Below, one piece after another: positions 43,075 through 52,469 of a DNA stretch of 64,000 nt. The notes under the pieces are model-generated. The model was not told where the DNA came from, searched no databases, and saw only the letters and a list, made by a program, of their open reading frames with translations. Source of the stretch: Sphingobium sp. AP49 (lineage in GTDB: Bacteria; Pseudomonadota; Alphaproteobacteria; Sphingomonadales; Sphingomonadaceae); NCBI RefSeq assembly GCF_000281715.2, contig NZ_CP124576.1:2549501-2613500 (forward strand), given 5' to 3'. Position 1 is the stretch's first letter; each line of letters begins with the position of its first letter. Made by a program: the position numbers and the translations under genes.

Positions 43075-45941
43075 GCCTTCAACACCTCGTCACAGCGGTT
43101 GCACAGCGTGCCGTCTTCCTCGACCTCGGGCAGCAGGCGCCAGCAACGGCCGCACTTGTGCCACTCGCTGGGCTTGACGATGATGCCGTCGCCCACGCCC
43201 ATCTCGATCCGAGCGACGATGGCGATTTCGGCGAAGTTCACACCGTCGCTGGGCAGCAGTTCGCCCATGGTGACATCGGCCTCCAGGCTGGAGCGGATCA
43301 CCTTTTCGCGACGGAAGGGCTCGATCGCCTCGTTGACCTGCTCACGCTGGTCACGCAGCTCCGCCCATTTGTCGTTCAGATGGCTGTCGATCCAGTGATG
43401 GTCGACCTCCGGCCATTCCAGAAAATGGACGCTATCTTCGTCACTTGGAAAACGACTCTGCCATACTTCCTCAGCGGTGAAGGGGATGATCGGCGCGACA
43501 TAGCGGACCAATGCGTGGAACAGCGTATCGAGCAAGGTGCGATAGGCGCGGCGCTTGGGGTCCGACTTCGCATCGCAATAGAGGCAATCCTTGCGGATAT
43601 CGAAGAAGAAGGCGCTGAGGTCGCTGTTCGCGAAATCGAAGATCGCGCGGGTGTAGCGGCTGAACTCCAGCCAGTTCTCGCTCTTCGCCGCCTTGTCCAC
43701 CACCGCGCGCAGTTCCGCGTCGAGCTGGGCCAGGCGATGGAGCATGTAGCGCTCCAGCTCCGGCATCTCGGCATAGCTGACCGCCTCGCTCTCCTCATAA
43801 TCGGACAGGGCGCCGAGCATGTAGCGGAAGGTGTTGCGCAGCTTGCGATAGGCGTCGGACGAACCGGCCAGCACTTCCTTGCCGATGCGGACATCATCGA
43901 AATAGTCGGTGCTGGCGACCCAGACGCGCAGGATGTCGGCACCGCTTTCGGCCATGATCTTGAGCGGATCGACGACATTGCCAAGGCTCTTGGACATTTT
44001 CTTGCCCGAGCCGTCGAGCGCGAAGCCGTGGGTCAGCACCGCCTTGTAGGGGGCCTGGCCCCGGGTGCCGCAGCTTTCCAGCAGCGAGGACTGGAACCAG
44101 CCACGATGCTGGTCCGATCCTTCGATATAGAGGTCGGCGCGGGTGCCTTCGCCATAGCGGCCCTCGACCACGAAGCTGTGGGTCGAGCCGCTGTCGAACC
44201 AGACGTCGAGAATGTCGTTCACGACCTCATAGTCATTGAGGTCATAATCGGCGCCGAGCAGCGCCTGATGATCGGCACCGAACCAGGCGTCCGCACCGGC
44301 GCCCTTGAACGCCTCGATGATGCGGGCATTGACTGCCGGATCAACAAGATAGTCGCCAGTCTTGCGATGAACATAGAGGGCGATCGGCACGCCCCAGGCG
44401 CGTTGGCGGCTGATCACCCAGTCGGGGCGGCCCTCCACCATCGAGCGGATACGGTTGGTCGACCGCTCGGGCACCCAGCGCGTATGCTCGATCGCGTCGA
44501 GCGCGACTTCACGCAGGGTCGGGCCGTTGCTGCTGACGATCGGGGTAGGCATCACGCCGCCATCCATGTCGGCAATGCCGCCTTCCTGCGGCTGGTCCAT
44601 CGGGATGAACCATTGCGGGGTGCAGCGGAAGATGATCTTCGCCTTGGAGCGCCAGCTATGCGGATAGCTGTGCTTGAAATCGTCCGACGCGGCGAGCAGC
44701 GCGCCCGCTTCACGCAGATCGGTGCATATCGGGCCATCCTTGCCGACGAATTTGGGGTTGATGACCGACCCCTGCCCGCCCAGCCACAGCCAGTCGGCGC
44801 GATATTTGCCGTCGCCTTCGACCGCGAAGACGGGGTTCAGGCCGTTCGCCTTGCACAGCGCAAAGTCGTCCTCGCCATGGTCGGGTGCCATATGGACGAG
44901 GCCGGTGCCCGCATCGGTCGTGACGAAATCGCCCGCCAGGAACGGACGCGGCTTGGCGAAGAAGCCGCCCAGCGCGTGCATCGGGTGACGCGCGACGGCA
45001 CCGGCGAGGTCGGAGCCACGAATTACAATTGGATTGCCATTATCATCCGTGACTTGCCACAATTTCAGGCCAAGTTCAGAAGCGGCCTCAAATCTGATGG
45101 CGAACGCCGTAAACAACGGCGCTGCAATTATAAAGCGACGGTGCTTGTCGGTTACCAAGAAGTAGTCGATCTTCTCGCCATAGGCCAAAGCCTGGTTCAC
45201 CGGGATCGTCCAGGGCGTGGTGGTCCAGATCACCGCATGGGCGCCGACCAGTTCGGGCGCGTTCGGCGCTTCGACGATCTCGAACGCCACGTCGATCTGG
45301 GTCGACGTGATGTCCTCATATTCCACTTCCGCCTCGGCCAGCGCGGTCTTTTCGACCGGGGACCACATGACGGGCTTGGCGCCGCGATAGAGCTGGCCGC
45401 TTTCCGCGAATTTCAGCAGTTCACCGACGATCGTCGCCTCGGCATCGAACTTCATGGTCAGATAGGGATCGGCCCAGTCACCCATCACGCCCAGACGCTT
45501 GAACTGCTCCTTCTGCACGTCCACCCATTTGTCGGCATAGGCGCGGCACTGGGCGCGAAACTCGGACGCGGGCACCTCGTCCTTGTTCAGCTTCTTCTTG
45601 CGATATTCCTCTTCGATCTTCCATTCGATCGGCAGGCCGTGGCAGTCCCAGCCGGGCACATAGGGCGCATCCTTGCCCAGCAGCGACTGGCTGCGGACGA
45701 TGATGTCCTTGAGCACCTTGTTCATCGCATGGCCCATATGGATGTCGCCATTGGCGTAGGGCGGGCCGTCATGCAGGATGAAGCGTTCGCGGCCGGCGCG
45801 CTTCTCGCGCAGCTTGCCATAGAGGTCCATCGCCGCCCAGCGCGCGGCAATCGCCGGTTCCTTCTGCGCGAGGCCGGCCTTCATCGGGAAGTCGGTGACG
45901 GGAAGGAAGACGGTGCTTTTGTAATCGGGCTGGTCGGTCAT
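43071..45941 (-). CDS. ileS: Isoleucyl-tRNA synthetase
   Basis: A 956-residue class I synthetase. HDGPPYANGDIHMGHAMNK contains the HIGH-type motif, KKMSKSLGNVVDP the KMSKS loop, and KCGRCWRLLPEVE..LCNRCDEVL the C-terminal zinc finger, so this is the common bacterial (mupirocin-sensitive class) architecture with editing domain. It charges tRNA-Ile. Located in the conserved order ribF-ileS-lspA. The short stretch 45025-45140 shows less biased codons than the rest, without breaking the frame. Confidence 0.97.
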   Translation of the reverse strand: MTDQPDYKSTVFLPVTDFPMKAGLAQKEPAIAARWAAMDLYGKLREKRAGRERFILHDGPPYANGDIHMGHAMNKVLKDIIVRSQSLLGKDAPYVPGWDCHGLPIEWKIEEEYRKKKLNKDEVPASEFRAQCRAYADKWVDVQKEQFKRLGVMGDWADPYLTMKFDAEATIVGELLKFAESGQLYRGAKPVMWSPVEKTALAEAEVEYEDITSTQIDVAFEIVEAPNAPELVGAHAVIWTTTPWTIPVNQALAYGEKIDYFLVTDKHRRFIIAAPLFTAFAIRFEAASELGLKLWQVTDDNGNPIVIRGSDLAGAVARHPMHALGGFFAKPRPFLAGDFVTTDAGTGLVHMAPDHGEDDFALCKANGLNPVFAVEGDGKYRADWLWLGGQGSVINPKFVGKDGPICTDLREAGALLAASDDFKHSYPHSWRSKAKIIFRCTPQWFIPMDQPQEGGIADMDGGVMPTPIVSSNGPTLREVALDAIEHTRWVPERSTNRIRSMVEGRPDWVISRQRAWGVPIALYVHRKTGDYLVDPAVNARIIEAFKGAGADAWFGADHQALLGADYDLNDYEVVNDILDVWFDSGSTHSFVVEGRYGEGTRADLYIEGSDQHRGWFQSSLLESCGTRGQAPYKAVLTHGFALDGSGKKMSKSLGNVVDPLKIMAESGADILRVWVASTDYFDDVRIGKEVLAGSSDAYRKLRNTFRYMLGALSDYEESEAVSYAEMPELERYMLHRLAQLDAELRAVVDKAAKSENWLEFSRYTRAIFDFANSDLSAFFFDIRKDCLYCDAKSDPKRRAYRTLLDTLFHALVRYVAPIIPFTAEEVWQSRFPSDEDSVHFLEWPEVDHHWIDSHLNDKWAELRDQREQVNEAIEPFRREKVIRSSLEADVTMGELLPSDGVNFAEIAIVARIEMGVGDGIIVKPSEWHKCGRCWRLLPEVEEDGTLCNRCDEVLKA

Positions 45942-45966
45942 ATGGGGTCCGGCAAATTAAGCAAAT

Positions 45967-46071
45967 CCGTTCGTCCTGAGTAGCCATTGAGCGAAGTCGA
46001 AATGGCGTATCGAAGGATGAATGCTTCGATACGGGTCTTCGACAGGCTCAGCCCCTACTCAGCACGAACGG
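45967..46071. repeat. Long imperfect inverted intergenic repeat (ribF-ileS gap)
   Basis: A 105-bp element. Outer arms CCGTTCGTCCTGAGTAG (45967-45983) and CTACTCAGCACGAACGG (46055-46071) pair at 16 of 17 positions, and inner parts also pair (CGTATCGAAG with CTTCGATACG, TGAGC..GTCGAA with TTCGACAGGCTCA). The TTCGACAGGCTCAG core is a familiar multi-copy intergenic sequence in sphingomonads. It fills the space between ribF and ileS and could act as an mRNA-stabilising hairpin. Confidence 0.85.
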
Positions 46072-46087
46072 GTGAGGTCAGGGGGCA

Positions 46088-47014
46088 TTAAGCGAGGTAA
46101 GGCGTTCCCGCAAGGATTTGCCGTGCGTCGTCGCAGTCGCGGGCGATCTGCGCGATCAGCGGGTCGAGGCCGTCAAACTTCGCCTCCGGCCGGAGATAGT
46201 GGATCAGTTGCACTTCGATGCTCTGGTCGTACAGGCTTTCGGCAAAATCGAAGAAATGCGGCTCCAGCAACAGCTTGGGCGGATCGAAGCTTGGGCGGAT
46301 GCCCAGATTGGCGGCGCCGTCCAGCACCCGGCCATCGACCAACAGCCCGCGCACGGCATAGATGCCGAAGGCCGGGCGCAGATAAGGGCCAAGATCGATA
46401 TTGGCAGTCGGGAAGCCGATGGTGCGACCCAGCTTGTCGCCATGCTGGACCACGCCCTGTATCGCAAAGGGGCGCGTCAGCAGGCGGGTGGCGGTGGCGC
46501 AATCACCGGCCTGCAATGCGGCGCGGATGCGGCTGGAACTGATCACCCCTTCCGCGTCCGTGACCGGCGCGACCGCTTCGGCCGGCAGGCCCAGTTCGCC
46601 GAAACTGGCGATCGTGCCGCTGCGGCCCTTGCCGAAGGTGAAATCCTCGCCCGTGACGACCGCGGCGACGCCCAGCTCTTCCATCAGCAACCGGACATAG
46701 CCGGCGGGGTCGAGCGCGGCGAGTTCGCGGGTGAAGTCGAATACCAGCATTGCGTCGGCGCCGGCGGCCGCGAACAGCGCCTGCCGCTGGTCCAGCGTGG
46801 TCAGGCGAAAGGGCGGCGTATCGGGCTGGAACAGGCGCATGGGATGGGGATCGAAGGTGGCGACGATCGCCGGCCGTCCCTCCGCCCGCGCACGCGCGAT
46901 CGCGCGGCCGACCACCGCCTGATGGCCGGCATGAAAGCCGTCGAAATTGCCAAGCGCCATGACGCCGCCGCGCAGATACGCAGGGATCGGGGCATTGCTG
47001 GTAAGCCGCTCCAT
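46088..47014 (-). CDS. ribF: Bifunctional riboflavin kinase / FAD synthetase
   Basis: A 308-residue protein. The FAD synthetase half has GNFDGFHAGHQAVV (nucleotidyltransferase HxGH-type) and FDPHPMRLF; the kinase half has HGDKLGRTIGFPTANIDL. It converts riboflavin to FMN and FAD. Start 47014 (MERLTSN) is chosen because the longer frame to 47140 runs through the inverted repeat. Upstream of ileS, separated by the 105-bp repeat. Confidence 0.95.
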   Translation of the reverse strand: MERLTSNAPIPAYLRGGVMALGNFDGFHAGHQAVVGRAIARARAEGRPAIVATFDPHPMRLFQPDTPPFRLTTLDQRQALFAAAGADAMLVFDFTRELAALDPAGYVRLLMEELGVAAVVTGEDFTFGKGRSGTIASFGELGLPAEAVAPVTDAEGVISSSRIRAALQAGDCATATRLLTRPFAIQGVVQHGDKLGRTIGFPTANIDLGPYLRPAFGIYAVRGLLVDGRVLDGAANLGIRPSFDPPKLLLEPHFFDFAESLYDQSIEVQLIHYLRPEAKFDGLDPLIAQIARDCDDARQILAGTPYLA

Positions 47015-47077
47015 GGCCGGGGCTATAGGGTGACACACAGGGCGTGGCAATTGGCGATCATGTCCATACATCCCTGT

Positions 47078-47145
47078 CGTCATTGCGAGCGTAGCGAAGC
47101 AATCCACCGACGCACATGGATTGCTTCGCGACGCTCGCAATGACG
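47078..47145. repeat. Inverted intergenic repeat (folA-ribF gap)
   Basis: 28-nt arms at 47078-47105 and 47118-47145 (starting CGTCATTGCGAGCG and ending CGCTCGCAATGACG) with a single mismatch and a 12-nt spacer. This CGTCATTGCGAGCG..GAAGCAATCC element is a known type of multi-copy palindromic repeat in several bacterial groups. It ends 6 nt before the folA stop codon and may double as a terminator-like hairpin. Confidence 0.88.
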
Positions 47146-47151
47146 GAAGAT

Positions 47152-47640
47152 TTACGGGCGACGGCCGAACGTCACGAAGCTGTAGGCCGGGCGCCCGTCC
47201 AGCGAGGGATGATCCGCGCGCGCCGTCTCGCGCCAGTCCACCGGATCGGGATAGCCGATATGGGTGTCACCTTCGGCGTCAACATGCACCTCGGTCAGTT
47301 CGATCCGGTCGGCCCGGTCGAGGAACAGGCGATAGATTTCCGCGCCGCCGATCACCATCAGCGTGGGCGCATCCGCCAACATGATCGCGGCGTCGACATC
47401 ATGCGCGACCTCCGCCCCCTCGCCCGCCCAGCCCCGATCGCGGGTCAGCACGATATGGCGACGGCCGGGCAGCAGGCCGGGCAGGCTGTCGAACGTCTTG
47501 CGCCCCATCAGCATCGGATGGCCGGCGGTCAGCGCCTTGAAATGCCTGAGGTCGGCCGGCAGCCGCCAGGGCAGATCGCCATCCCGGCCGATCACGCCAT
47601 TGTCGGCGCGGGCCAGGATCAGGACGATGTCGGGCGTCAC
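47152..47640 (-). CDS. folA: Dihydrofolate reductase
   Basis: A 162-residue DHFR. VLILARADNGVIGRDGDLPWRLPADLRHFK contains the catalytic acidic residue and the Met20-type loop; GRKTFDSLP and VIGGAEIY bind NADPH. It reduces dihydrofolate to tetrahydrofolate. The start overlaps the purK stop (ATGA at 47637-47640), joining it to the purEK purine operon, which uses folate cofactors. Confidence 0.95.
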   Translation of the reverse strand: MTPDIVLILARADNGVIGRDGDLPWRLPADLRHFKALTAGHPMLMGRKTFDSLPGLLPGRRHIVLTRDRGWAGEGAEVAHDVDAAIMLADAPTLMVIGGAEIYRLFLDRADRIELTEVHVDAEGDTHIGYPDPVDWRETARADHPSLDGRPAYSFVTFGRRP

Positions 47641-48707
47641 AAGCTGAGCCGCGTCACATGCCCCATCTTGCGGCCCGGACGCGCCTCATGCTTGCCATAG
47701 AGGTGAAGATGATTTTCAGGGTCGGACAGGATGGCCGGCCACTCCGCCGCATCGTCGCCGATCAGGTTGCGCATCTCGACCCGCTGGGCGGCCAGGCCCG
47801 TATCGCCGAGCGGCAGGCCGCAGATCGCGCGGACATGGTTCTCGAACTGGCTGGTCAGCGCGCCCTCGATCGTCCAGTGGCCGCTATTATGGACGCGCGG
47901 CGCCATTTCGTTGAACACCGGGCCATCGGCGCTGGCAAAAAACTCCAGCGTCAGCACGCCGACATAGTCGAGCGCATCGGCGACCTGCCTGGCGAGCGCG
48001 CGGGCGGCGGGCAACTGCGCCTCGATCAGCGATCCGGCCGGCACGGTCGAGGTGGCGAGGATGCCATCGACATGGACGTTTGCGGCCGAATCCCAGAAAC
48101 GCACCGCGCCGTCGGCGCCGCGCACCAGGATCACCGAATATTCCTGATCGAAGGTCACGAAACCTTCGAGGATGGCAGGCTGGCGCTGAATTGCGTTCCA
48201 GGCACCGACCGCGTCGCCCGGCTCGTTGATCCGGGCCTGGCCCTTGCCGTCATAGCCCATGCGGTTGGTCTTGAGGATCGCGCGGCTGCCGATCATCTCG
48301 ATCGCGGTTTCCAGATCGTCCAGGCTGTCGACCGGCGCGAACGGCGCGGTCAAGCCGCCGAGGTCGGCGACGAAACGCTTTTCGGCGAGACGATCCTGCG
48401 CGATACGCAGCGCGCCGGCGCCGGGGCGGACCAGCCCATGGCTCGCCAGCACCTCGACCGCCGACGGGTCGATATTCTCGAACTCATAAGTGACGACGTC
48501 GACGCCCTCGGCAAAGGCGGCGAGCGCGGCGGCATCCTCATAGGCGCCCTGGGTCCAGCTTGGCGAGACATCGGCGGCGGGGCCGCTCGTCTCGGGCGCG
48601 TAGATATGGGTGCGATAGCCAAGCTGGGCCGCGGCCATGGCGATCATCCGGCCAAGCTGGCCGCCGCCAAGAATGCCGATGGTGGCGCCGGGAGCAATGG
48701 TCGTCAT
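47637..48707 (-). CDS. purK: N5-carboxyaminoimidazole ribonucleotide synthase
   Basis: A 356-residue ATP-grasp enzyme. IGILGGGQLGRMIAMAAAQLG at the start, YEFENID, ILKTNRMGYDGKGQ and NEMAPRVHNSGHWT are the PurK signatures. It makes N5-CAIR from AIR, bicarbonate and ATP, handing over to PurE encoded 8 nt upstream. ATG 48707 chosen over the longer 48764 frame, which lies in purE. Confidence 0.95.
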   Translation of the reverse strand: MTTIAPGATIGILGGGQLGRMIAMAAAQLGYRTHIYAPETSGPAADVSPSWTQGAYEDAAALAAFAEGVDVVTYEFENIDPSAVEVLASHGLVRPGAGALRIAQDRLAEKRFVADLGGLTAPFAPVDSLDDLETAIEMIGSRAILKTNRMGYDGKGQARINEPGDAVGAWNAIQRQPAILEGFVTFDQEYSVILVRGADGAVRFWDSAANVHVDGILATSTVPAGSLIEAQLPAARALARQVADALDYVGVLTLEFFASADGPVFNEMAPRVHNSGHWTIEGALTSQFENHVRAICGLPLGDTGLAAQRVEMRNLIGDDAAEWPAILSDPENHLHLYGKHEARPGRKMGHVTRLSL

Positions 48708-48715
48708 GATCGGGA

Positions 48716-49204
48716 TCAGTCCTCGACGGTTTCGGCGACGGCGTCGGTCTGGCGCGCGCGCCATTCGTCCAGCCGCTCGGCCAGCGCATCGTCATGCGTC
48801 GCCAGGATCGACGCGGCGAGCAGGCCGGCATTGATCGCGCCGGGCTTGCCGATCGCCAGCGTGCCGACCGGAATGCCGCCGGGCATCTGAACGATGGAGA
48901 GCAGCGAATCCATGCCCTTCAAGGCCTTGGACTCCACCGGCACGCCCAGAACCGGCAGACGGGTCATCGATGCGGCCATGCCCGGCAGATGGGCGGCGCC
49001 ACCGGCACCGGCGATGATGACCTTGAGGCCGCGGCCAGCGGCGCTGGTGGCATAATCATAGAGGCGTTGCGGGGTGCGATGGGCGGACACAACCTTGCAC
49101 TCATGGGCAACGCCCAGCGCTTCCAGCGTCTCGGCGGCATGACGCATCGTCTCCCAGTCGGAGCGCGAGCCCATGATGATGCCGACTTCCACTGCCCCGC
49201 TCAT
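48716..49204 (-). CDS. purE: N5-carboxyaminoimidazole ribonucleotide mutase
   Basis: A 162-residue class I Pur[29 protein letters not shown] and [11 protein letters not shown] are the conserved motifs, including the substrate-binding SDW and catalytic His. It converts N5-CAIR to CAIR. Start 49204 follows AGGGGAAG at about 8 nt. First gene of the purE-purK-folA operon. Confidence 0.96.
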   Translation of the reverse strand: MSGAVEVGIIMGSRSDWETMRHAAETLEALGVAHECKVVSAHRTPQRLYDYATSAAGRGLKVIIAGAGGAAHLPGMAASMTRLPVLGVPVESKALKGMDSLLSIVQMPGGIPVGTLAIGKPGAINAGLLAASILATHDDALAERLDEWRARQTDAVAETVED

Positions 49205-49253
49205 ATATCGCTTCCCCTGATGGGGCGGCCCACCGGCCTGCCCGGAAAGCAAA

Positions 49254-49282
49254 GCCCCTTAGCGGCCGGGCCGCCAAGGGGC
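49254..49282 (-). terminator. Rho-independent terminator of gpmA
   Basis: 13-nt arms GCCCCTTAGCGGC / GCCGCCAAGGGGC with one mismatch and a 3-nt loop. Read on the minus strand it is followed by TTTGCTTT, and it lies about 30 nt after the gpmA stop codon. Confidence 0.75.
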
Positions 49283-49312
49283 AATGTGGTTTTCCGTATC
49301 GGCCGGGCCGAA

Positions 49313-49999
49313 TTACCGTTCCGACAGATAATAGCGATCGGTCGCGGTCAGATCGTCGGCCAGTTCATAGACGATCGGCTGGCCGGTCGGGATTTCCAGT
49401 TCGGTGATCTCGTCATCGGGAATGTTCGACAGATGCTTGACCAGCGCGCGCAGCGAATTGCCATGGGCGGAGATGACGACGCGCTTGCCGGCCTTCAGGT
49501 CGGGCGCAATGACCGATTCCCAATAGGGCAGCACGCGGGCGATCGTGTCCTTCAGGCTTTCGGTCGACGGGATGGCAATGCCGTCATAGCGGCGGTCCTT
49601 CGACAGGTCGAACTCGCTGCCCGCTTCCAGCACCGGCGGCGGAACATCGAAGCTGCGGCGCCAGATCTTGACCTGATCGTCGCCATGCTTGGCTGCCGTC
49701 TCCGCCTTGTTGAGGCCGGTCAGGCCGCCATAATGGCGTTCATTCAGGCGCCAGTCCTTCTCGACCGGCAGCCACAGCCGCCCCATTTCCTCCAGCACCA
49801 GGTTCAACGTCTTGATCGCGCGGCTCTGGACCGAGGTATAGCATTGGTCGAAATCCAGCCCCTTTTCCTTGAGCAGGCGACCGGCGGCGCGTGCCTCCTC
49901 CACACCCTTTTCGGTCACGTCGACATCCCACCAGCCGGTGAAGCGGTTTTCCAAGTTCCAGGTCGACTGACCATGGCGGATGAGGACGAGCGTGGGCAT
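49313..49999 (-). CDS. gpmA: 2,3-bisphosphoglycerate-dependent phosphoglycerate mutase
   Basis: A 228-residue histidine phosphatase-fold mutase. [20 protein letters not shown] gives the phospho-accepting His, [13 protein letters not shown] and [15 protein letters not shown] the other active-site residues; length fits the dPGM type. It interconverts 3- and 2-phosphoglycerate in glycolysis. AGGAGA lies 9 nt before ATG 49999. Divergent from sppA. Confidence 0.96.
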   Translation of the reverse strand: MPTLVLIRHGQSTWNLENRFTGWWDVDVTEKGVEEARAAGRLLKEKGLDFDQCYTSVQSRAIKTLNLVLEEMGRLWLPVEKDWRLNERHYGGLTGLNKAETAAKHGDDQVKIWRRSFDVPPPVLEAGSEFDLSKDRRYDGIAIPSTESLKDTIARVLPYWESVIAPDLKAGKRVVISAHGNSLRALVKHLSNIPDDEITELEIPTGQPIVYELADDLTATDRYYLSER

Positions 50000-50153
50000 C
50001 GGGCGTGTCTCCTGCACGATTGGGGCGAAAGATGCGCCTGCCATAGCGGGCAAAATTGTCCGCGCAAGCTTGTCGCGGGTCAGGACAAGCCCACATTGCA
50101 GTCAAACCGGCGATGCGATAGCTCGGGACGACCAACGGAAAAGGAATGGCGAT

Positions 50154-52037
50154 TTGGCATTTGTGAAGGGCGCGTGGCGCATCCTGGTCGCGATCAAGGA
50201 CGGACTGGTGCTCCTGTTCCTCCTGCTCTTCTTCGGGCTGCTCTATGCCGCCCTGTCCTTCTCGCCCAAGCCGGCCAAGCCCATCGCCAGCGGCGCGCTG
50301 CTGCTGGACCTGGACGGCAGCATCGTCGAGCAGCCGGCCGAGGTAAGTGCCACCGCCATCCTGTCGGGCTCGGGCGATCAGGCGAAGGAATATCGCCTGT
50401 CCGACATATTGACCGCGCTCGACGCCGCCCGCACCGATGACAAGGTGAAGGCGGTCGTACTCGACCTCGACGATTTCAGCGGCGGCGGCCAGGTCGCGAT
50501 CGCCCGCGTCGGCAAGGCGCTGGACGCGGTGCGCGCCGCCAAGAAGCCGGTTTTCGCCTTTGCAACCCTCTATAGCGACGACAGTTACCAGCTCGCCGCC
50601 CATGCCAGCGAAGCCTGGGTCGACCCGATGGGTGGCGTCGCCATCGCCGGGCGCGGCGGATCGGGCCTCTATTATAAGGGGCTGATCGACAAGCTGGGGG
50701 TTAATACCCATGTCTATCGCGTCGGCACCTACAAGAGCTTCGTCGAACCCTATATCCGCGCCGACCAGTCACCCGCCGCCAAGCAGGCCAATCAGGAACT
50801 GGCCGGCGCCCTGTGGCAGAACTGGCAGGATGACGTGACCAAGGCGCGGCCCAAGGCGAAGGTTGCGGCCTATGCCGCCGATCCGGCCGCCGCCGCCAGC
50901 GCCGCCGGTGGCGACATGGCCAAGGCCGCGCTCGCCGCCGGGCTGGTCGATCATCTGGGCGATCAAGAGGCTTTTGAAGAGCGCGTCGCCAAGGTCGCGG
51001 GCGATCCGTCCGACAAGGACGACACCGACTATGCCGCGATCGACTATGCCGCCTATGTGAAGGCCAGGAAGCCCGCCAATGACGGGCAGATCGGCGTGCT
51101 GACCGTGGCCGGCGACATTGTCGATGGCGAGGCTGGCCCGGGCACGGCGGCGGGCGATACGATTTCCGACCTGCTGATGAAGGCGCTGGACGAGAAGGAC
51201 TTGAAGGCCCTGGTCGTGCGCGTCGATTCGCCGGGCGGATCGGTGCAGGCGTCGGAGAAGATCCGCCGCGCCATCATGGAGGCCAAGTCCGGCGGCCTGC
51301 CGATCGTCGTGTCGATGGGCAATGTCGCGGCGAGCGGCGGCTATTGGGTCTCGACCCCGGCCGACATCGTCTTTGCCGAGCCCGACACCATCACGGGATC
51401 GATCGGCGTGTTCGGCATCATCCCCAGTTTCGAGGGCACGCTGGCCAAGATGGGCATCACCACCGACGGCGTGCGCACCACGCCGCTGTCGGGCCAGCCC
51501 GATATCGCGGGCGGCACCACGCCGCAATTCGACCAGATCATGCAGATGGGGGTCGAGGACATCTATCGCCGCTTCGTCGGCCTGGTCGCCCGAGCACGGC
51601 ACAAGACGCCGGCGCAGATCGACGCCATCGCCCAGGGCCGCGTCTGGGATGGCGGCACCGCCCGCCAGATCGGCCTGGTCGACCGGTTCGGCGACCTCAA
51701 CGACGCGATCGCCGAAGCCGCGCGTCGCGCCAAGATCGATCCGGCCAAGGCCAAGCCCTACTGGATCGAGAAGCAGCCGGACAAGTTCGCCGAGTTCATC
51801 CAGTCGATCGCCGACCGCGAGAAGGATGATGCCGGCGCCCCGCGCGACCTGATCGGCCGCGAAGCACGCCTGCAGCAACGCTGGGCACTGCAGGCAGTGG
51901 CCGACGTGCGCGGATTGGTCAGCGGCGCTGGCGTACGCGCCGACTGCCTGGAATGCCGCAGCTATGGCGCGCCCAAGGCAACCGCTGGAAAGGACGAGAA
52001 GGGCCTTCTGGCCATGCTGGTCGAACTGTGGCGATAG
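50154..52037 (+). CDS. sppA: Signal peptide peptidase SppA, 67-kDa type
   Basis: A 627-residue membrane protease with an N-terminal anchor (about 17-33) and two ClpP-like S49 domains. The catalytic Lys is K194 (GTYKSF) in the first half and the Ser S394 (VAASGGYW) in the second, 200 residues apart as in E. coli. It degrades leftover signal peptides. I place the start at TTG 50154, 8 nt after AAGGA; upstream in-frame starts fall in gpmA. The C-terminal tail has an unusual CLEC pair. Confidence 0.9.
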   Translation: MAFVKGAWRILVAIKDGLVLLFLLLFFGLLYAALSFSPKPAKPIASGALLLDLDGSIVEQPAEVSATAILSGSGDQAKEYRLSDILTALDAARTDDKVKAVVLDLDDFSGGGQVAIARVGKALDAVRAAKKPVFAFATLYSDDSYQLAAHASEAWVDPMGGVAIAGRGGSGLYYKGLIDKLGVNTHVYRVGTYKSFVEPYIRADQSPAAKQANQELAGALWQNWQDDVTKARPKAKVAAYAADPAAAASAAGGDMAKAALAAGLVDHLGDQEAFEERVAKVAGDPSDKDDTDYAAIDYAAYVKARKPANDGQIGVLTVAGDIVDGEAGPGTAAGDTISDLLMKALDEKDLKALVVRVDSPGGSVQASEKIRRAIMEAKSGGLPIVVSMGNVAASGGYWVSTPADIVFAEPDTITGSIGVFGIIPSFEGTLAKMGITTDGVRTTPLSGQPDIAGGTTPQFDQIMQMGVEDIYRRFVGLVARARHKTPAQIDAIAQGRVWDGGTARQIGLVDRFGDLNDAIAEAARRAKIDPAKAKPYWIEKQPDKFAEFIQSIADREKDDAGAPRDLIGREARLQQRWALQAVADVRGLVSGAGVRADCLECRSYGAPKATAGKDEKGLLAMLVELWR

Positions 52038-52061
52038 GGCGGGGGCGGTACTAAGCCGCCC

Positions 52062-52433
52062 TTACCCGATGATATCCTCGACGGCATAAAGCGGCCGGAT
52101 TTCGATCTCGCTTGGTCCCGGCATCGGATTGGGACAGCGCTTCGCCCAGAGCAGGGCTTCCTCCATATCGGAAACCTCCCACAACCAGAAGCCCGCGACC
52201 TGTTGCCCGGCGGGGGTGAATGGCCCGTCCTTCACGACCCGCCCGGGACCATCGAATGCGATGCGCTTGCCCTCCGACGTCGGCCTGAGGCCGTCCGCCA
52301 TGCGCAGGATGCCGGCCGCCTGCAGTTCGTCATTGAACCGCCCCATCGCCGCCATCATCTCATCCGTCCATGGCGACGGCGCGAACCCCTGTTCGCTATC
52401 TTCCGTCGCCTTCACAAATACCATCACGCGCAT
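52062..52433 (-). CDS. YCII-domain (DGPF-type) protein
   Basis: A 123-residue protein with a YCII-like ferredoxin-fold domain: MRVMVFVKATEDSE start, DGPGRVVKDGPF in the centre and GFWLWEVSDMEEALLWAKRCP at the end. Proteins of this type often sit beside ECF sigma factors of the ECF41/42 kind, but none is here. Function unknown. Confidence 0.88.
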   Translation of the reverse strand: MRVMVFVKATEDSEQGFAPSPWTDEMMAAMGRFNDELQAAGILRMADGLRPTSEGKRIAFDGPGRVVKDGPFTPAGQQVAGFWLWEVSDMEEALLWAKRCPNPMPGPSEIEIRPLYAVEDIIG

Positions 52434-52469
52434 CTTCGCCTCCTCGTGCGAACCAGCCCGCCCACAGCA

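Noticed and set aside
43158..45983. 941-codon open frame on the plus strand opposite ileS
   Set aside because: Mirror frame of a clearly recognisable isoleucyl-tRNA synthetase; no family signal, no start context.
50069..50095. GCTTGTC...GACAAGC inverted repeat between gpmA and sppA
   Set aside because: Only a 7-bp stem with a 9-nt loop; resembles part of the other repeats but too weak to call.
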